A DNA stretch of 64,000 nucleotides. It comes from a virus. The notes beneath the pieces are model-generated. The model made no database searches. It was not told where the DNA came from and saw only the letters and a program-made list of their open reading frames with translations. Positions within the stretch are counted from its first letter, which is position 1. Every line of letters starts with the position of its first letter. The stretch covers positions 25,432 through 89,431 of IMG/VR virus record IMGVR_UViG_3300025577_000005. One strand, written 5' to 3'. Below, piece after piece: positions 38,607 through 45,356 of this stretch. Position numbers and translations under genes: made by a program.

Positions 38607-38813
38607 TTATTTAAACAAAGGAAAGAGTGGGGGAGCAATATCATAGTATCCCATATTATACCAATAACAATCAATCAATCTCAACTTCTCAGTGATTGTA
38701 TTCTCTTCATTATAGGGATCAAGTGCCGTAAAATTCTCACAAATTCTCACAATCTCTTGTGGAACCTGTATTTTGGTCCATGTGTTAGGATCATCAACAA
38801 AAACTGGTATCAT
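38607..38813 (-). CDS. Small acidic protein (68 aa)
   Basis: MIPVFVDDPNTWTKIQVPQE, then IVRICENFTALDPYNEENTI and TEKLRLIDCYWYNMGYYD. The start at 38813 overlaps the upstream stop in the ATGA pattern used across this train. Unknown function. Confidence 0.65.
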   Translation of the reverse strand: MIPVFVDDPNTWTKIQVPQEIVRICENFTALDPYNEENTITEKLRLIDCYWYNMGYYDIAPPLFPLFK

Positions 38814-39028
38814 ACTACAACCTGTTCCCATGCTTTCTTAAAGTTTTTATCCCAGTTTTCAGTATAAACTGGAAGGAAAGAGTTTAGTGCATAACAAATA
38901 TCAACAATTTTCATTTGATTTTGTTCATCTACAGCCTCTTGCAATTCATCCAACATAAATTCTACTGTAGAAATTCGGGAAAATGATTGCTCAAGATTGT
39001 TCATGACTGTCCAAGTTTCATCGGGCAT
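38810..39028 (-). CDS. Small helical protein (72 aa)
   Basis: MPDETWTVMNNLEQSFSRIS, then TVEFMLDELQEAVDEQNQMK, then IVDICYALNSFLPVYTENWD. Predicted helical throughout. The start is uncertain: 39052, 39028 and 39004 all work; I favour 39028 because AAGAG lies before it. Unknown. Confidence 0.6.
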   Translation of the reverse strand: MPDETWTVMNNLEQSFSRISTVEFMLDELQEAVDEQNQMKIVDICYALNSFLPVYTENWDKNFKKAWEQVVV

Positions 39029-39185
39029 CAGGTTTCTCTTGTTTATACCCATATTCTATCACAATTTCCTTGTGTGTGCTCACTGTGTCTGATAAGGATC
39101 TCTTATGTATTTTGTAGTCATGACCTTCTTGACCCAGTTCTTTTGCAAACTGATGCAGTAAGTTCCAATTTAAGTTCTGATCCAT
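39018..39185 (-). CDS. Small protein (55 aa)
   Basis: MDQNLNWNLLHQFAKELGQE, then GHDYKIHKRSLSDTVSTHKE, ending QEKPDAR. It ends within the next gene's start region. Mostly helical with a basic patch. Unknown. Confidence 0.6.
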   Translation of the reverse strand: MDQNLNWNLLHQFAKELGQEGHDYKIHKRSLSDTVSTHKEIVIEYGYKQEKPDAR

Positions 39186-39216
39186 TGCTTCAGTGCAACT
39201 TGTGTTATATTTAACA

Positions 39217-39366
39217 CTATGGATTTCTTGGGTCAATACCTAAACTTTCAAGATAATCAATCCACCAATCAGCATCTTTCATATACTTCCAATTGGGGAC
39301 AGGTTTACCTTGTTCTACAGCATAATATTCATATAAAGCATCATCGATAATCTGTGCGGTTTCCAT
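39217..39366 (-). CDS. Small acidic protein (49 aa)
   Basis: METAQIIDDALYEYYAVEQG, then KPVPNWKYMKDADWWIDYLE, ending GIDPRNP. The ATG at 39366 has GAGGAAGAAGAAT upstream as a ribosome-binding site, and starts within the end of the membrane-protein gene. Unknown function. Confidence 0.65.
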   Translation of the reverse strand: METAQIIDDALYEYYAVEQGKPVPNWKYMKDADWWIDYLESLGIDPRNP

Positions 39367-39550
39367 ATTCTTCTTCCTCCTCATCAACATCCGCATATGC
39401 ATCTGCCACATATGGTCCGTGTGGTTTTTTGGATTCTGTTCGGACATAATTCTGTTCTTGGTTAACAGCTGCAATCCACAGTGAAAGTTTCATAACGATC
39501 CAAATCAATACCAGAGGTAAAAAACAAGCAATAAGGATTAGGGGTTTCAT
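39341..39550 (-). CDS. Small membrane protein with acidic tail (69 aa)
   Basis: MKPLILIACFLPLVLIWIVM, then KLSLWIAAVNQEQ: a strong hydrophobic helix at about residues 3-27, followed by a polar, acidic cytoplasmic or periplasmic tail (ADVDEEEEEYGNRTDYR). It starts in an ATGA overlap with the glutaredoxin-like gene. Unknown. Confidence 0.7.
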   Translation of the reverse strand: MKPLILIACFLPLVLIWIVMKLSLWIAAVNQEQNYVRTESKKPHGPYVADAYADVDEEEEEYGNRTDYR

Positions 39551-39783
39551 ACAAACATTCCATTCTCACTCATATATTGAAGTGTTTCTTTCATGCTACC
39601 AATGTGATGATAACCGATTGATACTTGAGGATATGTTGCCTCTGAACCAAATTCTGACTCAAATGCCTTATCATCAAAGTCAACACCTAACACATATTCA
39701 TGAAAGTTATCCCCAAGAAATTTTATGAGAGATGCCATTCTCTCACACTCCTGACTTCCGTTGCTGTAAATTACTGCCTGCAT
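39547..39783 (-). CDS. Glutaredoxin-like protein (78 aa)
   Basis: MQAVIYSNGSQECERMASLI has the strand-CxxC-helix start of a glutaredoxin, but the active site reads S-Q-E-C, so the first cysteine of CPYC is replaced and only one remains (monothiol-like). YPQVSIGYHHIGSMKETLQY matches the cis-proline strand (TYPQV) and the GG/IGS-type motif. T4-like phages use such proteins (NrdC) to reduce ribonucleotide reductase. Start at MQAV (39783), as the longer frame passes the upstream gene's stop. Confidence 0.75.
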   Translation of the reverse strand: MQAVIYSNGSQECERMASLIKFLGDNFHEYVLGVDFDDKAFESEFGSEATYPQVSIGYHHIGSMKETLQYMSENGMFV

Positions 39784-39784
39784 T

Positions 39785-40099
39785 TTAATCTCTTTGCCTC
39801 CAATCGTCTCTTTTTTCATGATTAAACCAATCTACAATTTCATCAGCAGATCCAAATCCCGTTTTATATTCGGATGGGTCGGGATCACCTAACCCCATCC
39901 GATTAAGAAAATCATCCATACTACCTTCCTCAATGTTTTGTGAAGATTGTCTTCTTGCTTTTTTCAACATTTCATAGGCAGTTGTGTTTGCTTTCGCAAG
40001 TTTTTGTGCCCATACCATATCATCAAGTTTTACCTCTTCGTTATTTGCAATACATTTACAAATAAATTCTAACCGAAGACGGTAGTTTGTAGACAGCAT
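39785..40099 (-). CDS. Conserved-type protein (104 aa), unknown function
   Basis: MLSTNYRLRLEFICKCIANN, then EEVKLDDMVWAQKLAKANTT and MDDFLNRMGLGDPDPSEYKT. The N-terminal half is helical with a conserved-looking WAQKLAKAN segment; the C-terminal half is acidic and loop-like (GFGSADEIVDWFNHEKRDD). No specific function recognised. Confidence 0.7.
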   Translation of the reverse strand: MLSTNYRLRLEFICKCIANNEEVKLDDMVWAQKLAKANTTAYEMLKKARRQSSQNIEEGSMDDFLNRMGLGDPDPSEYKTGFGSADEIVDWFNHEKRDDWRQRD

Positions 40100-40100
40100 A

Positions 40101-40349
40101 TTATTCTTTTGCCTCTAGGTGTTTATTTATTTTTGCTCGCAATTCCTTTGCAAGATTGAGATTTTTACGGTATATCATATATTTTACCACAGGATTGGCA
40201 GGATTATTTTTTAACCACCACAATTCCTTTCTAATGTTTGTATTCACTAACTGAAGAACATAATCAAATGCTTTTGCGACATTTGGATCAATGACTATCA
40301 CATATAAAATAACTCCAAATACCAAAAAAAGCACATATTGTGCTGTCAT
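40101..40349 (-). CDS. Small membrane-anchored protein (82 aa)
   Basis: MTAQYVLFLVFGVILYVIVI: a hydrophobic helix at residues 5-21, then DPNVAKAFDYVLQLVNTNIR, then a basic helical tail (YRKNLNLAKELRAKINKHL). Predicted inner-membrane anchor with a cytoplasmic helical part. Unknown function. Confidence 0.7.
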   Translation of the reverse strand: MTAQYVLFLVFGVILYVIVIDPNVAKAFDYVLQLVNTNIRKELWWLKNNPANPVVKYMIYRKNLNLAKELRAKINKHLEAKE

Positions 40350-40528
40350 TGGTTAAACTCCTGATTTCTACAACGGTCAAGATATTCTAATATATCTGCT
40401 CTCCATTCCATCAACTCAAAGAAACATTCTTGATTGTGAGCACATTTTCTGAGTTCATGATCTGGTTTCAATACACTCTCATAAAAAAGTCCAAGTGCAT
40501 CTTTGCGCTTTTGTTGTTTATCAGTCAT
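40346..40528 (-). CDS. Small protein (60 aa)
   Basis: MTDKQQKRKDALGLFYESVL, then KPDHELRKCAHNQECFFELM, ending NQEFNQ. Two cysteines lie six residues apart within a helical context. The start overlaps the previous stop (ATGA). Unknown. Confidence 0.65.
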   Translation of the reverse strand: MTDKQQKRKDALGLFYESVLKPDHELRKCAHNQECFFELMEWRADILEYLDRCRNQEFNQ

Positions 40529-40779
40529 AGAAATTGTTCAAGAGAAGAGGTTGCTTTCTTTTTGATTTTAGAATACTTTTTGATATAATCAAGTGCTTGC
40601 TTATACGTTTTTACATTATGCACTTGACTACCATTATGTATAATACAGAACCCTTTCTTCTTTCCCGCTAGTGGAACAGCAGCCCACATTCCGTCTTTAG
40701 ATACAAAACCGTCAGGATCTCCTGATTTTGGGTTCAGGAGACTCTGATTATGAACATGGGGTTTGAGAAACTTGGACAT
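40525..40779 (-). CDS. Small basic protein (84 aa)
   Basis: MSKFLKPHVHNQSLLNPKSG, then FVSKDGMWAAVPLAGKKKGF, then SKIKKKATSSLEQFL. A compact beta part with a basic C-terminal tail. Start at the ATG overlapping the stop of the 46-residue gene. Unknown. Confidence 0.65.
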   Translation of the reverse strand: MSKFLKPHVHNQSLLNPKSGDPDGFVSKDGMWAAVPLAGKKKGFCIIHNGSQVHNVKTYKQALDYIKKYSKIKKKATSSLEQFL

Positions 40780-40919
40780 TAGAAAACGGCAGTGACACTC
40801 ACAATTGTTGCTGTAGGATTACGTGCAAGGGCAGTTTTTTTTGCATCTTCATAGTCCCGTGCAACAACAACTTCATCAAATACGGTGCCAGCAACATAGA
40901 GTTGAACTTTGCATTTCAT
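40779..40919 (-). CDS. Conserved-type small protein (46 aa)
   Basis: MKCKVQLYVAGTVFDEVVVA, then RDYEDAKKTALARNPTATIV, ending SVTAVF: a beta-alpha-beta unit that I recognise as a frequent small protein in cyanophage genomes, of unknown role. It is the first gene behind the family-A promoter at 40946-40951. Confidence 0.75.
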   Translation of the reverse strand: MKCKVQLYVAGTVFDEVVVARDYEDAKKTALARNPTATIVSVTAVF

Positions 40920-40945
40920 GGTGGTGTTCCCTTGATTACCTTTGT

Positions 40946-40986
40946 ATTATAGCAGAGTGAGGCAAAGTCGGAAGCAGAGTGTGCCA
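40946..40986 (-). promoter_or_regulatory. Family-A promoter with upstream TGTGCCA box
   Basis: TATAAT on the minus strand at 40951-40946, then ACAAAGGTAATCAAGGGAAC and ACCACC before the start of the 46-residue gene. A TGTGCCA box (plus strand) sits at 40980-40986. The sequence between -35 and -10 is CTTTGCCTCACTCTGC. Confidence 0.7.
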
Positions 40987-40991
40987 GTTTA

Positions 40992-41375
40992 TTAATTGGC
41001 AGAAAGAGTCCACAAAGGTTCCCGAAGATGATTAGGAATATCAGTTTGTGTAGGATTAACCATGTGTCTGGGAACGTTTTCTACTTTTGCAAAAAAAGAA
41101 ACACAATTAATCACAGAATTGGGATGATCTTGCCAATTTTTCCAAATTTTAGTAGCATCAACTTCGATTTGTTCTCCTGTTGCAACACCAAATCCAAGAT
41201 CATAATTACCATCATTGCGTTTATCTGCAACAATGACACGTTGATTTTTATTAAATTTTCGACCAGTAGTTCCCTGACAAACTGCACCATGTTTAATGGA
41301 TTTGTTAAGATGTTCTCCATCCGAATTGTAAATGGTAGTTCGCATGGAGGATGTAATGTATTTTGAAGGATTCAT
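40992..41375 (-). CDS. Conserved-type protein (127 aa), unknown function
   Basis: MNPSKYITSSMRTTIYNSDG, then HGAVCQGTTGRKFNKNQRVI and EVDATKIWKNWQDHPNSVIN. Beta-rich with a basic centre; the end (LREPLWTLSAN) is hydrophobic. It lies alone behind the family-A promoter at 41404-41409, whose leader is longer than usual. Function unknown. Confidence 0.7.
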   Translation of the reverse strand: MNPSKYITSSMRTTIYNSDGEHLNKSIKHGAVCQGTTGRKFNKNQRVIVADKRNDGNYDLGFGVATGEQIEVDATKIWKNWQDHPNSVINCVSFFAKVENVPRHMVNPTQTDIPNHLREPLWTLSAN

Positions 41376-41403
41376 TTGAATAATAATCTTAGATTACCTG
41401 GAT

Positions 41404-41409
41404 ATTATA
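41404..41409 (-). promoter_or_regulatory. Family-A promoter copy
   Basis: TATAAT on the minus strand at 41409-41404, followed by ATCCAGGTAATCTAAGATTA. The AGGTAATC element matches the other copies; the leader continues to the ATG at 41375. Confidence 0.6.
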
Positions 41410-41417
41410 GCACAATA

Positions 41418-41756
41418 TCAACGACGTACAACTTCGAAAAAATCTTCCAATGACATTGTAACCAAAGGTTTTCCATCTGGCATCTCACACACAAGAACAG
41501 GGATTGTTTCTTTAACACAGTTTAAAACTGATTGTTTATAATAAGTTGATAGTGCAGATAAACCTTTTACATTTTTACATTCAATGGAGAATGGAAAAAC
41601 TCTTTTAGCATGAGATGATAATTGAATGTCAACACCACCAGCACCCATACTACAAGACTTTACATCTTCTTGTGGAAGACCAAAAGATTCAATGATGAGA
41701 TCTCTGATTTTTTGTTGAAACATTCTTCCTTTTTGTTTTAGATATCTAGTGTTCAT
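41418..41756 (-). CDS. PD-(D/E)XK-like nuclease (112 aa) next to the helicase
   Basis: MNTRYLKQKGRMFQQKIRDL, then CSMGAGGVDIQLSSHAKRVF and FSIECKNVKGLSALSTYYKQ. G-V-D, a strand, then E-C-K is the core arrangement of PD-(D/E)XK endonucleases. Small phage proteins of this type act as Holliday-junction or branched-DNA nucleases. It is 7 bases downstream of the helicase gene, so both are likely made together and may process recombination or replication intermediates. The open frame reaches farther upstream, but the helicase stop sets the limit. Confidence 0.6.
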   Translation of the reverse strand: MNTRYLKQKGRMFQQKIRDLIIESFGLPQEDVKSCSMGAGGVDIQLSSHAKRVFPFSIECKNVKGLSALSTYYKQSVLNCVKETIPVLVCEMPDGKPLVTMSLEDFFEVVRR

Positions 41757-41763
41757 AATGACC

Positions 41764-42957
41764 TCAACGACGGATAACAGAGATGGCAGGTTGACCCTGC
41801 TTAAACACGGTGTCAACGACTGCCTGAACGGATTTAGCAGTGCTGATGCCCACTTTATCATAAACTGGAACACAGACCAGTCCAAAGGTCTTCTGGGTGC
41901 CTCCTAGACGGATCACACGTCCAATACTTTGCGAAATACCGATATAGTCCATGTTTCTCATGAACAACACCGCCTCAAGTCCACTGACGTTGATACCTTC
42001 AGACAAAATAGAGTGATGAAGAACAACAAACTTTTTGTTAGGATCTTTACCCCATGCATTCAGAGTATCAAAGAATACCTCACGATTGACTTTCTGACCA
42101 TCAATGATTGCACCAGTCTTGGATGTAATATACAGACAGGAATAACCACGTTTTGCTAGTTCATTACGGAAATCAGATTGACTCAGAAGTTTGATAATCT
42201 GTTTGGTAGAACGTGCGGCAATCAGAATCTTATCCAGTGAGTTCTCATCAATTGTCTCAATCAGATTCTGACAATCACGGTCGGCAATCATTTGCTTGTC
42301 CTGAACCATATCCAGTTGCTTTACAACAACCTTAGGTGGCAGAATGTATCCTTGCTCTACTAATGTAGGAGCAGGAATGTTACAGATGACTTTACCGTAG
42401 ACCTCATAATCATTCATCCCTGGCTTGTAAATAGAGAGAGAATGCTTAGGAGTAGCAGTGAAGAAGTAACACCGATCAGCATCAGCAGAAAAGTGCTCCG
42501 TAGCAGGGAAAAAGTTACGTTGGACTGAGTTATGCGCTTCATCAAAGTAAATCGTGTTGACTTCGATATCTGCTTCTACAAGACGATGTAGAGAGTGATA
42601 TGTGGTAAAGATTACTACATTCTCACCAGCAGTTCTAGCAGTATTTACAAAAAGATTGATCTTTTCTGCTTTTGTTGTGGAGAAGTGTGAAGTCTCACCA
42701 CTATGAACATGCATCACATGTGTGTGAGTTGTATCAATTACCTCAAGAAACTCACTACAAAGTTGCTCTGCAAGCAGAATACGTGGTGCTACAACAACAA
42801 TAGTAGAACCATTATCAATATACTTTTGATTCTCAACAATATCATGTATCATACACAAGGTCTTACCACCACCCGTAGGGATGATCAACTGACCTTTGTC
42901 ATATGCCAGCATCTCATTCAGTGCTTTGCGTTGATGGGGTCTGAGAGTGATGGTCAA
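41764..42957 (-). CDS. SF2 DNA/RNA helicase (UvsW/DEAD-type)
   Basis: A 397-residue helicase with the full motif set: RPHQRKALNEM (Q-motif region), IIPTGGGKTLCM (Walker A), VVVAPRILLAEQL (Ia), YFDEAHNSV (Walker B/II), YFFTATPKHSL (III), HHSILSEGINV (V) and SQSIGRVIRLG (VI). SF2 helicases of T4-like phages unwind or anneal branched DNA during recombination and can displace R-loops. It is the first gene after its promoter (42981-42986) and precedes the nuclease-like gene. Confidence 0.9.
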   Translation of the reverse strand: MTITLRPHQRKALNEMLAYDKGQLIIPTGGGKTLCMIHDIVENQKYIDNGSTIVVVAPRILLAEQLCSEFLEVIDTTHTHVMHVHSGETSHFSTTKAEKINLFVNTARTAGENVVIFTTYHSLHRLVEADIEVNTIYFDEAHNSVQRNFFPATEHFSADADRCYFFTATPKHSLSIYKPGMNDYEVYGKVICNIPAPTLVEQGYILPPKVVVKQLDMVQDKQMIADRDCQNLIETIDENSLDKILIAARSTKQIIKLLSQSDFRNELAKRGYSCLYITSKTGAIIDGQKVNREVFFDTLNAWGKDPNKKFVVLHHSILSEGINVSGLEAVLFMRNMDYIGISQSIGRVIRLGGTQKTFGLVCVPVYDKVGISTAKSVQAVVDTVFKQGQPAISVIRR

Positions 42958-42980
42958 AGGTGTCCCTCGATTACCTTCTT

Positions 42981-43023
42981 ATTATAGCAGAAAACCGTCC
43001 CCAGTGCGACCTGGTAGACGGTT
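42981..43023 (-). promoter_or_regulatory. Family-A promoter with overlapping 7-bp inverted repeat (attenuator/terminator-like)
   Basis: TATAAT on the minus strand at 42986-42981 (TGCTATAATA), followed by AGAAGGTAATCGAGGGACAC and the helicase start. Upstream, AACCGTC (42993-42999) and GACGGTT (43017-43023) form a perfect 7-bp inverted repeat over the -35 region, continuing into TTTTC. It may also end the upstream fiber transcript. Confidence 0.6.
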
Positions 43024-43098
43024 CTTAAAGTGTCTTATAGCTTCCTCTTCAACCCTAACAAAGGTAGTCTACATGGTTTTTAGAGTCTTGTCAAGTCC

Positions 43099-45339
43099 TT
43101 ATACTTGAAGTATCATTACAGAGTAACTTTTGGTGCTAGCACTAGAACTAAAAGTAATTTTAAATCCAGCAGTTGTTTTATTCACTTCAGGAACAGTAAA
43201 TGTTGATGTTCCGGTATTAGAAACAATTACCGTATAGTTTGCTGATTGTAATGCAGTGCTAAAACTAAAGTTTGCATCATTAGTGCTGTTTGCTGGAGCA
43301 TCCAAATTATATCCGTCAGCAGGAGTTGGTACTGCACCACTAACAATAGTTCCAAATGCAACAACAGGACTTAAGTTTCTAAATGATGATGCAGTATTTC
43401 TAATCTGGATGTTATCTCTTGAGGAGTTATATACTAATCCTCCAGGAACAAGTCCATTTGGAGTAACTTTTCTTGAAAGTACTGTCCCAAATCCAGATGG
43501 ATTCTGCCATAAATTACTAACAACACTTATCTGAGTTTCTGTTAATGATGGAGGAATGAAATAACTATTCATCGATGTAGAAGCAGTTCCTACATCAAAT
43601 ACAGACCTTGCAAAGTAAGTATTGACACCAACTGATGATAAGTATTCTGATTCACTTCCACCTGGTATATGATTTTTTGAAATTATTCCAAGATTAGTTG
43701 ATCCAAATCCTACGGTAGCAACTCCAACTGTAGGAACTATTAGAAAATTAGATGAAATAAATCCTGCTGCACCACTATCAACTTGGAAATCCCCATAAGA
43801 CAAGAATGGAATTGTTGAACCTAAATCACTTGGAATTGTTCTAGGATCTGATTGAAAAGATCCGTCAATATTTGTTGTAATTCCAAGTGTCTGCTTGGAT
43901 ATGAATCCTTCTGTAGAATATGCTACTCCAAATATTTGAAGTTTTGGATTAATACCTCCAGTAGCAAAACCAACGTTTGTTGTTGTTCCTATACCAACGT
44001 CATTTCCAACATAAACATCAGAAGATACTGTTATTCCTCCTCCAACTTGAATATCTTGCACACTCAACTTATTAAATGTGCTAATTCCACTTAAAGTATT
44101 AAAATTTTGACTATCTGAAACTGGTATAGGACTACCATCACCAAGAGTTACTTGTTCTGAACCTGTTCCGACTGTAAGTATACCTACAATTTGAGAATTT
44201 CCAGTAATAAGAGCATCACCACCAACTTCTAAATTATTTTCTAATGCAGCACCACCACGATTTACACCAACTTTTCCATCATAAGTGACTTCAAACTGTG
44301 TTGAATTGTCATAGTTGACATTGAAACTTTCTGTTGTGCCTGTACCAGTCCCTTCATGAAGATTGATACTGACTCCACCAACATCGTAGTTATTAATATC
44401 CAAACGTCCTGTGCCTGGTGTATAGAGTAACTGGGCACTACTATTACCTGCACCTACAGATTCACCAATACTTACAGATGAGTTTGTTGTACTCGTAACA
44501 ACAAGACTTGCTGCAGCAGATTTATTGATTCTTAAATCATCAAAGGTTCCAATACCAACATCAGCATTAGTGATGTTTGCATTCGTGATTGTTCCTGTGG
44601 TAATTGTTCCGGTAGTAATCGTTGATGTTGTTGATTCTGTAGGACCAACAAACTTACTCGCAGTTACAATACCACTTGTATTTGCACTGAAACTAGATGA
44701 CAGTTCAGATGGTAAACTAACATTACCTGTTCCATCGAAAGATATAGTGCTTGATTCTAAATCACCAGTGATATTAAAATCTCTCGCAGTTTCAAGTTTA
44801 GTTGCAGATGCAGCTACACCAGTTACATTACCAGTTACATTACCTGTTAAATTTCCAACAAAACTAGTTGCAGTAACTATACCACTTGCAAGAATATTTC
44901 CACCATCAAAACCCGCACCAGTTGCTGTGGCAGGGTCTCCTCCTATTTGTAAATTATATACTGGATTTGTGGTTCCAATACCAATCGATCTAAATGTATG
45001 TAATCCTACTCCTTGTGAAATCCAACCAGTTGTTGAAATTGCGAAAATATTTTGAAGACCGGAGGCATCTCCAACAAATTTTGTTGCTGTGATTACTCCA
45101 CTACTAGGATCTATATTGACTGGTCCCACTTTTAGATCATTATAAAAGTTTGCAGTCTGTGCAACTCCTAAGGTTATTGTTGTTGTAAATCCAGTAATTT
45201 TTGCATTTCCAATCAAATCGAGAGATTCAGTAGGGATAGATGTTCCAATCCCCACCAGACCATTCGAATTTACAATGAAATTATCATTATCAACCTGAAC
45301 ACCATTCCTAAAATTAAATGACTTCCTAATATTTGCCAT
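43099..45339 (-). CDS. Tail fiber protein (746 aa)
   Basis: Starts MANIRKSFNFRNGVQVDNDN, then FIVNSNGLVGIGTSIPTESL. Repeated beta-strand units of the type VGIGT...LxxxGNAxITG (for example DALITGNSQIVGILTVG, IGIGTTNPVYNLQIGG) run through the protein and suggest a long trimeric beta-helix fiber. It is smaller than the upstream fiber and lacks the S74 chaperone. The late promoter GATAAATA lies 19 bases upstream. Likely part of the long tail fibers that contact the host. Confidence 0.8.
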   Translation of the reverse strand: MANIRKSFNFRNGVQVDNDNFIVNSNGLVGIGTSIPTESLDLIGNAKITGFTTTITLGVAQTANFYNDLKVGPVNIDPSSGVITATKFVGDASGLQNIFAISTTGWISQGVGLHTFRSIGIGTTNPVYNLQIGGDPATATGAGFDGGNILASGIVTATSFVGNLTGNVTGNVTGVAASATKLETARDFNITGDLESSTISFDGTGNVSLPSELSSSFSANTSGIVTASKFVGPTESTTSTITTGTITTGTITNANITNADVGIGTFDDLRINKSAAASLVVTSTTNSSVSIGESVGAGNSSAQLLYTPGTGRLDINNYDVGGVSINLHEGTGTGTTESFNVNYDNSTQFEVTYDGKVGVNRGGAALENNLEVGGDALITGNSQIVGILTVGTGSEQVTLGDGSPIPVSDSQNFNTLSGISTFNKLSVQDIQVGGGITVSSDVYVGNDVGIGTTTNVGFATGGINPKLQIFGVAYSTEGFISKQTLGITTNIDGSFQSDPRTIPSDLGSTIPFLSYGDFQVDSGAAGFISSNFLIVPTVGVATVGFGSTNLGIISKNHIPGGSESEYLSSVGVNTYFARSVFDVGTASTSMNSYFIPPSLTETQISVVSNLWQNPSGFGTVLSRKVTPNGLVPGGLVYNSSRDNIQIRNTASSFRNLSPVVAFGTIVSGAVPTPADGYNLDAPANSTNDANFSFSTALQSANYTVIVSNTGTSTFTVPEVNKTTAGFKITFSSSASTKSYSVMILQV

Positions 45340-45356
45340 TATTATAAGCTTTAGAG

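Noticed and set aside
44525-45055. Plus-strand 176-residue open frame inside the shorter fiber gene
   Set aside because: Antisense shadow of the repeated strand units; valine/proline runs come from codons of the real fiber.
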